Positions 7,319 to 14,150 of a DNA stretch of 14,150 nucleotides are shown here, piece by piece. Position 1 is the first letter of the stretch. Every line of letters starts with the position of its first letter. A program made the position numbers and the translations under genes. Origin of the DNA: JAVBSN01 sp031556525 (GTDB lineage Bacteria > Bacillota > Clostridia > Lachnospirales > Lachnospiraceae); NCBI GenBank assembly GCA_031556525.1, contig JAVBSS010000007.1:1-14150 (forward strand), in the 5' to 3' direction. The notes under the pieces were generated by a model, which saw nothing but the letters and a program-made list of their open reading frames with translations, was not told where the DNA came from and did not search any database.

Positions 7319-7990
7319 ATGGAAAATAGATTAACAGTAAAAGAATTATATAATTTGGATGAAACTATAGCAAAACCATTGTTAGAATCAGTAACCTATC
7401 CATGGGAAGCATTACCTAAGATACATGACTTTATATTAGAAATAGGTAATACATTAAGTGAAGATATATATGAGAAACGTGGAGAAGATATATGGATTGC
7501 AAAATCTGCAAAAGTATTTGACTCAGCTAGTATTACTGGACCATGTATAATCTGTGAAGAGGCAGAAGTACGTCAATGTGCTTTTATCAGAGGTAATGCA
7601 ATCGTAGGAAAGTATACCGTTGTAGGTAATTCTACAGAATTAAAGAATGTTATTCTATTTAATACTGTTCAAGTTCCTCATTATAATTATGTAGGAGATT
7701 CTATATTAGGACATAAATCACATATGGGAGCAGGATCTATAACATCAAATGTAAAGTCTGATAAAACCTTAGTTCATGTTAAAGGTGAAGGATTTGATAT
7801 TGATACAGGACTTAAAAAGTTTGGAGCAATGTTAGGTGATAATGTTGAAGTTGGGTGCAATAGCGTTCTTAATCCTGGAACAGTGGTAGGAGACTCAACA
7901 AATATATATCCGCTATCTATGGTTAGAGGATATATTCCGAGACAGAGTATCTACAAAAATAATAAGGAAATAATAGAGAAGTGCAATTGA
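7319..7990 (+). CDS. stand-alone left-handed beta-helix acyltransferase, GlmU C-terminal-like
   Basis: The 223 residues have a short helical N-terminal region (about 1-55) and then hexapeptide-repeat turns characteristic of a left-handed beta-helix. The closest recognisable relative is the acetyltransferase half of GlmU. V-P-H-Y-N-Y-V-G-D (119-127) places His121 where GlmU has its catalytic histidine. G-A-G-S-I-T-S-N (137-144) matches the acetyl-CoA-side G-A-G-T-I-T-C-N motif. The N-terminal pyrophosphorylase domain of GlmU is absent, so it cannot be a complete GlmU. Such short proteins are often annotated as UDP-N-acetylglucosamine pyrophosphorylase, which this sequence does not support. A sugar-phosphate or nucleotide-sugar acyltransferase is the fair inference; substrate unknown. 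ATG 7319 has GGAGG (7305-7309) nine bases upstream. It follows topB by 49 bases with no terminator seen. Confidence 0.8.
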   Translation: MENRLTVKELYNLDETIAKPLLESVTYPWEALPKIHDFILEIGNTLSEDIYEKRGEDIWIAKSAKVFDSASITGPCIICEEAEVRQCAFIRGNAIVGKYTVVGNSTELKNVILFNTVQVPHYNYVGDSILGHKSHMGAGSITSNVKSDKTLVHVKGEGFDIDTGLKKFGAMLGDNVEVGCNSVLNPGTVVGDSTNIYPLSMVRGYIPRQSIYKNNKEIIEKCN

Positions 7991-8015
7991 TTTTATACCC
8001 AAGATATAGTAGAAT
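7987..8015 (+). promoter_or_regulatory. sigma-A-like promoter candidate for the repeat-protein/fapA/HD-GYP run
   Basis: TTGATT (7987-7992), which overlaps the stop codon of the beta-helix gene, is followed after 17 bases by TAGAAT (8010-8015). It lies in the only sizeable gap (115 bases) between 5281 and the window end, about 90 bases ahead of the TTG start at 8106. No hairpin terminator is visible in this gap, so read-through from upstream is also possible. Confidence 0.4.
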
Positions 8016-8105
8016 AATTGTATGTTTTATTATATTTTAAATGATAGAAAATGTATGGCTAAGTTCAATGTCTAATATTGATTGTCATGATAGGGAGATA
8101 ATAAT

Positions 8106-9332
8106 TTGGATAATATAGATATCAATAATGATATTGAAAATTTAATAGAAGAGAAGAGCTATATAAGAGAACTTCAAGCATGTTCTCAATTAGGTCTAGA
8201 GGAATCTAAGTTGAGAAACTTGGGTTTGGATTCTTCTCAATTAATGGAAGTCCGAAAAGGGCTTGAGAAGGGAATAGATGTATCTACATATTTAGATAAG
8301 AATATTCCTTGGTTTGAGATGGAAAAATTGCGCTTAGCCATTGAACATGGAGTAGATATGGCACAGTATGCGGACCGAGGATTTAATTGGATGCAATTAG
8401 ATGAGATACAAAAGGGATTAATATCTAAAGTAGATGTAACTTTATATTCAGATGTGCTATATGTAGCACAACAGATGACGGAGATTAGATTAGGTCTCGA
8501 AAATAAAGTAGATGTTAGCAGATATTTAGATAAAGAATACGATTGGTTTCAGATGGCAGAGATTAGATTAGGCCTTGAAGAAGGTGTGGATATTAATCTA
8601 TATTCTGATATAAGCAATAACTATCAAGTTATGCGAGAGATTAGAAAAGGATTAAGAACGGGCTTTGATGCTATTTTTTATTTGAATAAAGGATATGATG
8701 TCTTATCTGTAAGAGAAGTAAGACGAGGATTAGAACAAAATATAGATTTGACCATATATTTATATAATGGATATGAAGAGGCGCAACTAAGGGGCATTAG
8801 AAGGTCAAAAAAATATGGCGTAGATATAGAACCGTATGTAGATATTAATTTATTAGGAATGCAGATTGAAGAGATAGGTAAAGGGCTATTAGCTAGAGTA
8901 GATGTATCTAAGTATGTAAACAAAGGGTACAATAGATTTCAGATGCGAGAAATCAGGATAGGACTTGAAGAACGATTAAATATAGATTATTATTCAAAGC
9001 CATTGTTTACATGGAAACAGATGCGAGAAATAAGATTAGGATTAGAAGCAGATATAGATGTAACAAAGTATGCTAATTTGAGCAAGACAGAATTAGAGAT
9101 GGAAAAAATAAGATTAGAATTAATGAATGGTAATTCTAATAGTAATCAAGATGATTTTAGTGAAGAACAAACTTTGCAGATAATATTAGGTTTAGAAGCA
9201 GGGATTGATGTTAATATATATGCGAAGCCAAGTTATACGGCAGAGCAGATGGAAGAGATAAGAATTAAGCTAGAAGCTGGGGAACAGGTAAATAATGAGG
9301 AGGGCTACGATGGATTGGACGTTCAAAGATAA
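8106..9332 (+). CDS. protein made of about fourteen 26-residue repeats
   Basis: The 408 residues consist of a short charged N-terminal region (1-43) and a continuous array of 26-residue repeats from residue 44 to near the end. The consensus is roughly x-Q-M-x-E-I-R-x-G-L-E-x-x-[VI]-D-[VI]-x-x-Y-x-[DNK], then five or six variable residues, often with Tyr or Trp. There is no signal peptide, membrane segment or catalytic motif, so a cytoplasmic solenoid-like scaffold or binding protein is likely. Similar Q-M-x-E-I-R-x-G-L-E / Y-A-D-P repeats occur, as I recall, in large proteins of Firmicutes mobile elements; no function is established that I know of. It starts at TTG 8106, eight bases after AGGGAG (8092-8097). 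The 3' end overlaps the fapA start by 23 bases, suggesting translational coupling and a shared role. Confidence 0.9.
   Translation: MDNIDINNDIENLIEEKSYIRELQACSQLGLEESKLRNLGLDSSQLMEVRKGLEKGIDVSTYLDKNIPWFEMEKLRLAIEHGVDMAQYADRGFNWMQLDEIQKGLISKVDVTLYSDVLYVAQQMTEIRLGLENKVDVSRYLDKEYDWFQMAEIRLGLEEGVDINLYSDISNNYQVMREIRKGLRTGFDAIFYLNKGYDVLSVREVRRGLEQNIDLTIYLYNGYEEAQLRGIRRSKKYGVDIEPYVDINLLGMQIEEIGKGLLARVDVSKYVNKGYNRFQMREIRIGLEERLNIDYYSKPLFTWKQMREIRLGLEADIDVTKYANLSKTELEMEKIRLELMNGNSNSNQDDFSEEQTLQIILGLEAGIDVNIYAKPSYTAEQMEEIRIKLEAGEQVNNEEGYDGLDVQR
8235..9281 (+). repeat. array of 78-bp (26-codon) coding repeats
   Basis: Eleven units of exactly 26 codons run from residue 44 to 329. A degenerate 24-codon unit (330-353) follows, whose Asn/Ser-rich second half has lost the D-[VI]-x-x-Y part. 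A good 26-codon unit comes next (354-379), then a partial last one. The copies differ a good deal in DNA and protein, so the array is old, not a recent slippage expansion. Units 4, 5, 10 and 11 are closest to the consensus; unit 8 is the most divergent of the full-length ones. Confidence 0.9.
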
Positions 9333-10695
9333 TTCAATTCAATCTAGTGTACATGTTAATATTTCTCCTGATGATATGAGGGCCACAGTTATTATTAAGG
9401 CGGATATAGACGATGAATTCTTTAATGTAGATACAATAATTACTATGATAAAGGAATTCGGAGTTAAACAAGGTATACAAAAGAAGGCTATTGAGAAGAT
9501 TGTAGATGGAAGATTGTTTGGTTCAGAAATCGAAATCGCAGTTGGACGATCAGCAGTAAATGGAATTGATGGAAGGTTTGATTTCAAATTTAATATAGAT
9601 AGTGCAAGTAATATGGTAGTCTTGTTGGATGGCTCATTAGATTTATTTAATAATAATCTTATTAATGAAGTCGTAAAGGATCAAGTTATTGTGGAATACA
9701 TACCAGCTACAGCGGGAGGCTTTGGATATACGGTTACTGGGAAATTACTTATGCCAGTTAAAGGTAAAGATAAACCAGCACTCCGTGGTGTAGGATTCAA
9801 ATTATCAGAAGATGGTAAGATATATACTGCGGCAATAAAAGGTAGAGTCTCTCTTGTTAAGGGAAATAGGCTTGAGGTTTCAAATGTATTTGTACTTAAT
9901 AAAGATTTAGACATAAGTGTAGGAAATATCAGGTTTGATGGAGATGTATACATAAAAGGTGATGTTCAAGCAGGAATGCTTGTTGAAGCTACAGAGAATA
10001 TAGTTATAGATGGGCATGTTGAATCAGCTTTTATAAAAGCGGGAAAGACGATTCTTATAAAAGGTGGTATGCAAGGAGCAGGAACAGGGAATATTGAAGC
10101 TGGTGAGAATGTAATAGGAAAATTCTTTGAAAGTACTAATGTTATGGCAGACGGAAATGTTAATGCTAATTATATATTGAATTGTAATATATATTCGAAA
10201 AATAAAGTGGAAGTCTTCGGAACAAAAGGAAAAATAATAGGCGGATTTGTAAAAGGTCTAAAGGGGGTTGAAACATTCACCTTAGGAAATAGTGCTCAAG
10301 TAGTGACAAATATTTCAGCAGGTGTTGATGATATTGTTATGAATCAGTATAATGAGATTAAGAAGAATATTGCTAAAGTGATATCGGAAGTAGATATTCT
10401 TGAAAAAGGAGTAGTTGAATATAGTAAGCAAAGAGAACAATATAGCGTAGCATATAATAAAATTTTGCAAGCGAGAGAAGTAAAGATAAGTGAAAGAGAT
10501 GTGCTTATTAAAAAGTTAGAAGAGATAACAGTTGCATTACATAACACAAGAGAAGTCAAAATTGTGGCGCGTGGAAATGTATATCCGCAAGTTAAGATTA
10601 GCGTTGATATGGAAAAGGTCGATGTTAGTAAAGAAGTTAATAATGTTACTTTCAAGAAGGTTGATAATCGCGTAGGCGTATTTAAAAATAGTTAG
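9310..10695 (+). CDS. fapA: FapA family protein (DUF342)
   Basis: The 461-residue protein has the FapA/DUF342 layout. An N-terminal domain (about 1-130) leads into a linker with T-A-G-G-F-G-Y-T-V-T-G-K. A right-handed beta-helix-like region (about 200-335) is built of short turns such as F-D-G-D-V-Y-I-K-G-D-V and V-I-D-G-H-V. A coiled coil (about 345-425) rich in Glu, Lys and Ile precedes a short C-terminal tail. FapA proteins have been linked to flagellar assembly and polar localisation in Vibrio; in Firmicutes the role is open, and no flagellar gene is seen here. ATG 9310 is preferred over ATG 9295 because AGGAGG (9298-9303) is correctly spaced only for the former. The overlap with the repeat-protein gene and the 14-base gap to the HD-GYP gene imply one operon. 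No signal peptide is seen. Confidence 0.85.
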   Translation: MDWTFKDNSIQSSVHVNISPDDMRATVIIKADIDDEFFNVDTIITMIKEFGVKQGIQKKAIEKIVDGRLFGSEIEIAVGRSAVNGIDGRFDFKFNIDSASNMVVLLDGSLDLFNNNLINEVVKDQVIVEYIPATAGGFGYTVTGKLLMPVKGKDKPALRGVGFKLSEDGKIYTAAIKGRVSLVKGNRLEVSNVFVLNKDLDISVGNIRFDGDVYIKGDVQAGMLVEATENIVIDGHVESAFIKAGKTILIKGGMQGAGTGNIEAGENVIGKFFESTNVMADGNVNANYILNCNIYSKNKVEVFGTKGKIIGGFVKGLKGVETFTLGNSAQVVTNISAGVDDIVMNQYNEIKKNIAKVISEVDILEKGVVEYSKQREQYSVAYNKILQAREVKISERDVLIKKLEEITVALHNTREVKIVARGNVYPQVKISVDMEKVDVSKEVNNVTFKKVDNRVGVFKNS

Positions 10696-10709
10696 AAAAG
10701 AGGTATTTT

Positions 10710-11774
10710 ATGAGGGACACTATATTAATAGTTGATGATGTTAGTCTTAATAGAGAAATGCTGGCATATTTATTCGAAGACGAATACAATGTGGTTGAAG
10801 CTGGAGATGGGCAAGAAGCTATAGATTATATAACTTCTAATAAAGATAATATCTTAGTAATATTACTAGATTTAATAATGCCCCAAGTTGATGGTTTTGT
10901 AGTATTAGATAGACTGAATAATTCAGGGCTAATGGATTCTATACCAGTAATATTAATTACAGGTGATGATTCTATTGATACTGAGAGAAAAGGTTATGAC
11001 TTAGGTGCATTTGATTTTATTAAGAAACCATTTGATGCACATGTTGTAAGAAAGCGTGTTAAGAATGCTATTGAACTATTCGAACACAAGAATCATTTAG
11101 AAACTTTAGTGGAAAAGCAAACAGAAAAGTTAAAGAAACAAGCAAATGAATTAAAAGAAAATAACTATAAAATAATAGATGCACTAAGTACAGTAGTAGA
11201 ATTTAGAGATTTAGAATCGGGTCAGCATATTCAGAGAATTAAAGGATTTACAAAAATACTTTTAGAGTATGTATATAAGATGTATCCAGAATACGAAATA
11301 TCTGATTATTTAATAGATATTATATCTCAAGCAGCAGCTATGCATGATGTTGGTAAAATAGCTATATCAGATAGTATTTTATTAAAACCAGGAAAACTAA
11401 CGACAGATGAGTTTGATATAATGAAAACACATACAACTAGAGGATGTGAGATATTAGAGACTATATCATTTATATCAGATAAGCAATACTATAAGTATTG
11501 TTATGAAATTTGCCAATCACATCATGAAAGATTTGATGGACGAGGATATCCACAAGGTTTAGAGGGTGAAAATATTCCGATTTCTGCACAAGTAGTATCA
11601 ATAGCTGATGTATATGATGCACTTGTTAGTGAAAGAGTATATAAGAAAGCATATTCTTATGATGAAGCATATCATATGATAATAAATGGTGAGTGTGGAA
11701 TGTTTAATCCAAAGCTTATAGAATGTTTTAAATTAGCAAAAGTGGATTTAGAGAATCTTGCTAAAAGTGAGTAA
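10710..11774 (+). CDS. response regulator with HD-GYP c-di-GMP phosphodiesterase domain
   Basis: The 354-residue protein has two domains. The receiver domain (about 1-122) has the acidic pair Asp9/Asp10, the phosphoacceptor Asp54 in L-L-D-L-I-M-P, Thr84 and Lys106 before Pro107. After a coiled-coil linker (about 125-155) comes the HD-GYP domain (about 155-350). Its metal-site residues are all visible: His173, His212-Asp213 followed by V-G-K-I, His241, His271-His272 and Asp300 in A-D-V-Y-D-A-L. The H-H-E-R-F-D-G-R-G-Y-P signature (271-281) is complete, so it should be an active c-di-GMP (or pGpG) hydrolase controlled by phosphorylation. No partner histidine kinase lies in the window. AAAAGAGG precedes ATG 10710. 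It sits between fapA (14 bp) and pyrC (24 bp), with no terminator on either side. Confidence 0.93.
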   Translation: MRDTILIVDDVSLNREMLAYLFEDEYNVVEAGDGQEAIDYITSNKDNILVILLDLIMPQVDGFVVLDRLNNSGLMDSIPVILITGDDSIDTERKGYDLGAFDFIKKPFDAHVVRKRVKNAIELFEHKNHLETLVEKQTEKLKKQANELKENNYKIIDALSTVVEFRDLESGQHIQRIKGFTKILLEYVYKMYPEYEISDYLIDIISQAAAMHDVGKIAISDSILLKPGKLTTDEFDIMKTHTTRGCEILETISFISDKQYYKYCYEICQSHHERFDGRGYPQGLEGENIPISAQVVSIADVYDALVSERVYKKAYSYDEAYHMIINGECGMFNPKLIECFKLAKVDLENLAKSE

Positions 11775-11798
11775 AATATAAATATTAGGAGATTAAAG

Positions 11799-13076
11799 AT
11801 GAGTATTCTAATCAAAGGTGGAAGAGTTCTTAATCCAGCTACACAACTAGATGAAATTATGGATGTTCTTGTGGAAGACGATAAGATTACAGAGGTTTCC
11901 GAAAATATTGAAGTTCAAGCCCATTGTGTTATTAATGGGACTGGGCTTCTTGTTATGCCGGGACTTATTGATTTACATGTGCATTTTAGAGATCCAGGTC
12001 TTATATATAAGGAAGATATAATAACAGGAAGTAAGGCAGCAGCAAGAGGTGGAGTAACAACTGTATGTGCAATGCCTAATACAGCACCAGTAGTTGATAA
12101 TGTATCAACAATGGAATATGTTAATAATAAGGCAAAAGACATGCCTGTAAATGTCTTGCAATTATCTTCTATAACTAAGGGTATGGAAGGTGCAGAGTTG
12201 GTTGATATGAAGGCAATGAAATCTGCTGGAGCAATAGCGTTTAGTGAAGATGGTAAAAGTGTTATGGATATAAATCTATACCAAGAATCCATGAGACAGG
12301 CAGCAGATATGAATGCATTAGTTATGGCTCATTGTGAGGACAAGGATTTAGTAGGTAAAGGTGTTCTTAATAAGGGAGTAGCTTCTGAGAAATATAATGT
12401 TCCGGGTATAAGTAATGCAGTTGAAGATGTTATAACAGCAAGAGATATTTTCTTGGCGAAAGAAACAGGAGCTAGATTACATTTATGCCATTGTTCTACT
12501 AAGGGAGTTGTAGAATTAATTAAACTTGGTAAGAAGTTAGGAGTTAATCTAACTGGTGAAGCATGTCCGCATCATTTTATATTATCAGATGCAGACATAG
12601 ATAGTAGAGACAGTAATTATAAGATGAACCCACCACTTAGAAGTGAAGAAGATGTAAGGGCTATTATTGAAGGACTAAGAGATGGTACAATAGATGTAAT
12701 ATCTACTGATCATGCACCACATAGCATGGAAGAAAAGTCTAAAGATTTTACAGAAGCACCATTTGGTATTGTAGGGTTAGAGACAAGCGCACAATTAACA
12801 TATACTGCATTAGTTAGTACAGGAATTATATCGCCTTTGGATATGGCAGCTAAGATGAGTTACAATCCAGCTAAAGTGTTAGGCAGAGATGATAAGTACG
12901 GAAGAATTGAAGAAGGTATGATGGCAGATATAGTTATATATAATCCAGAAATAATGGATACAATAGATATAAATAATTTTGTCTCAAAGGGAAAAAACAC
13001 ACCTTTTAATGACAAAGCAGTTGTTGGTAGGGTAGAATATACTATACATAATGGAGATATTGTATATAAGGCATAG
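11799..13076 (+). CDS. pyrC: dihydroorotase
   Basis: This zinc amidohydrolase closes N-carbamoyl-L-aspartate to dihydroorotate, the third step of UMP synthesis. At 425 residues it matches the class I (Bacillus-type) enzymes. The metal site is visible: H-x-H at 60/62 in D-L-H-V-H-F-R-D-P-G, Asp151 in S-E-D-G-K-S (replacing the carbamylated lysine of other classes), His178 in M-A-H-C-E-D, His231, and catalytic Asp304 in S-T-D-H-A-P-H. N-T-A-P-V-V-D (94-100) contributes to substrate binding. AGGAG (11787-11791) precedes ATG 11799. It opens the visible pyrimidine cluster (pyrC-pyrF-pyrK). No PyrR-type attenuator or other leader fits in the 24-base gap upstream, so expression probably depends on an upstream promoter. 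Confidence 0.96.
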   Translation: MSILIKGGRVLNPATQLDEIMDVLVEDDKITEVSENIEVQAHCVINGTGLLVMPGLIDLHVHFRDPGLIYKEDIITGSKAAARGGVTTVCAMPNTAPVVDNVSTMEYVNNKAKDMPVNVLQLSSITKGMEGAELVDMKAMKSAGAIAFSEDGKSVMDINLYQESMRQAADMNALVMAHCEDKDLVGKGVLNKGVASEKYNVPGISNAVEDVITARDIFLAKETGARLHLCHCSTKGVVELIKLGKKLGVNLTGEACPHHFILSDADIDSRDSNYKMNPPLRSEEDVRAIIEGLRDGTIDVISTDHAPHSMEEKSKDFTEAPFGIVGLETSAQLTYTALVSTGIISPLDMAAKMSYNPAKVLGRDDKYGRIEEGMMADIVIYNPEIMDTIDINNFVSKGKNTPFNDKAVVGRVEYTIHNGDIVYKA

Positions 13077-13114
13077 AAAAATATTTAGAAAACAATTTTA
13101 GGAGGATAAGATAT

Positions 13115-14041
13115 ATGATAAATGAATTAGTAAGTAAGATTGAAAAATTAAATGCACCTATAGTAGTAGGTTTGGATCCAATGTTAGACTATGTTCCAGC
13201 CCATATTAAGAAAGCGGCATATGAGGAGTTTGGTGAGACATTAAAGGGAGCATCAGAAGCTATATGGCAATTTAATAAAGCTATTATTGATTCAACTTAT
13301 GATCTTATTCCAGCAGTAAAACCACAGATAGCTATGTATGAGCAATTTGGTACAGAAGGAGTAATAGCTTTCCATAAAACTTGCGAGTATGCAAAGAGCA
13401 AAGATTTAGTTATAATAGGTGATATAAAAAGAGGAGATATTGGTTCGACATCAACAGCTTATGCTGTAGGACATCTAGGTAAAGTACAGATTGGTAACAA
13501 TGTTTGCTCGGGATTTAATGAGGATTTTGTAACAGTTAATCCTTATTTAGGTACAGATGGCGTTAAACCATTTGTTGATGTTTGTAAGGAAGAGAAGAAA
13601 GGAATATTTGTTTTAGTTAAGACTTCTAATCCTTCATCTGGAGAATTCCAAGATCAATTAGTAAATGGAAGACCGTTATATGAGTTAGTTGGAGATAAAG
13701 TAAGAGAATGGGGCGAAGAAGCTATGGGAGATAGCTACAGTTATGTAGGAGCTGTTGTAGGAGCTACTTATCCAGAGATGGGTAAGGTTCTTAGAAAACT
13801 TATGCCTAAAACATATATATTAGTTCCAGGATATGGTGCTCAAGGTGGTAAGGCAGAGGACTTAGTCCATTACTTTAATAAAGATGGTCTTGGTGCTATA
13901 GTTAATTCTTCAAGAGGAATTATTGCAGCATACAAACAAGAAGAGTATAGTAAGTTTGGTGAGATTAATTTTGCGGATGCATCTAGACAAGCAGTAATAG
14001 ATATGCAATTAGATATTGCAGGTGCATTAGCTAATAGATAA
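13115..14041 (+). CDS. pyrF: orotidine 5'-phosphate decarboxylase (type 2)
   Basis: This enzyme decarboxylates OMP to UMP, the last step of the pathway. The 308-residue length and motif set are those of the longer type 2 family. The catalytic Lys-Asp-Lys-Asp set is visible as Lys69 in A-V-K-P-Q and Asp103, Lys105 and Asp108 in G-D-I-K-R-G-D-I-G-S-T. The phosphate-binding region is seen in V-P-G-Y-G-A-Q-G-G and later N-S-S-R-G-I. AGGAGG (13100-13105) precedes ATG 13115. It lies 38 bases after pyrC and 16 bases before pyrK, in one operon. Confidence 0.96.
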   Translation: MINELVSKIEKLNAPIVVGLDPMLDYVPAHIKKAAYEEFGETLKGASEAIWQFNKAIIDSTYDLIPAVKPQIAMYEQFGTEGVIAFHKTCEYAKSKDLVIIGDIKRGDIGSTSTAYAVGHLGKVQIGNNVCSGFNEDFVTVNPYLGTDGVKPFVDVCKEEKKGIFVLVKTSNPSSGEFQDQLVNGRPLYELVGDKVREWGEEAMGDSYSYVGAVVGATYPEMGKVLRKLMPKTYILVPGYGAQGGKAEDLVHYFNKDGLGAIVNSSRGIIAAYKQEEYSKFGEINFADASRQAVIDMQLDIAGALANR

Positions 14042-14057
14042 TAAGGAGTAACTTAAA

Positions 14058-14150
14058 ATGAGTGCTAGTAAAATAATATCAAAAGTAGTTAGACAAGATA
14101 ATATTGCTACAGATATTTTTAGCTTAGAAATTGAAGCAAGAGAAATTGTA
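14058..14150 (+). CDS. pyrK: dihydroorotate dehydrogenase electron-transfer subunit (5' end only)
   Basis: Thirty-one codons are present before the window ends. ATG 14058 follows AAGGAG (14043-14048) at a normal distance. The peptide (M-S-A-S-K-I-I-S-K-V-V-R-Q-D, then I-A-T-D-I-F-S-L-E-I) fits the first strands of the ferredoxin-reductase-like flavin domain of PyrK. PyrK passes electrons from the class 1B dihydroorotate dehydrogenase (PyrD) to NAD through FAD and a 2Fe-2S cluster. Position directly after pyrF, as in other Firmicutes pyr operons, supports the call. PyrD and PyrE would be expected downstream. Confidence 0.8.
   Translation, partial: MSASKIISKVVRQDNIATDIFSLEIEAREIV

Noticed and set aside
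8106..9332. CRISPR-like or noncoding tandem array because of the 78-base periodicity.
   Set aside because: The periodicity is at the protein level, the DNA units differ widely, and the reading frame is open throughout with a good ribosome binding site.
11915..12292. Minus-strand open frame of 125 codons inside pyrC, and similar ones inside other genes.
   Set aside because: They lie opposite strongly conserved coding sequence, lack ribosome binding sites and show no recognisable domain.

Overview
The window is AT-rich DNA with strong AGGAGG-type ribosome binding sites, several TTG starts and heavy use of ATA and AGA codons. It carries dipicolinate synthase genes, so it most likely comes from a spore-forming member of the Clostridia. 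Cluster I clostridia usually lack spoVF, so a Lachnospirales-type lineage is a reasonable guess. This placement rests on gene content and composition only.

Left end (about 1-2180): two tandem copies of a two-gene unit. Each unit has a very small ORF (44-61 codons) followed 11 bases later by a membrane-anchored protein of about 282-284 residues with beta-propeller-like repeats. No function is recognised. The array ends at a strong hairpin (2202-2241) that also serves the converging genes.

Minus strand (2241-3739): spoVFA-spoVFB, the two subunits of dipicolinate synthase, with a sigma-K-like promoter upstream. This promoter lies back-to-back with a vegetative extended -10 promoter for the plus-strand genes.

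Plus strand (3855-7990): a PurF-family phosphoribosyltransferase whose glutaminase half has lost its catalytic cysteine and oxyanion asparagine, a type IA topoisomerase (topB), and a stand-alone GlmU-type left-handed beta-helix acyltransferase.

Plus strand (8106-14150): a tightly packed run of genes. It holds a protein built almost wholly of 26-residue repeats, a FapA (DUF342) protein whose start overlaps it, and a response regulator with an HD-GYP c-di-GMP phosphodiesterase domain. After these come pyrC, pyrF and the start of pyrK, the UMP biosynthesis genes. No terminator is visible between the signalling part and the pyr part (24 bp gap), so they may share a transcript.

The housekeeping genes are ordinary. 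The parts worth a second look are the degenerate PurF paralog, the 26-residue-repeat/FapA/HD-GYP trio, and the duplicated small-ORF/propeller unit.
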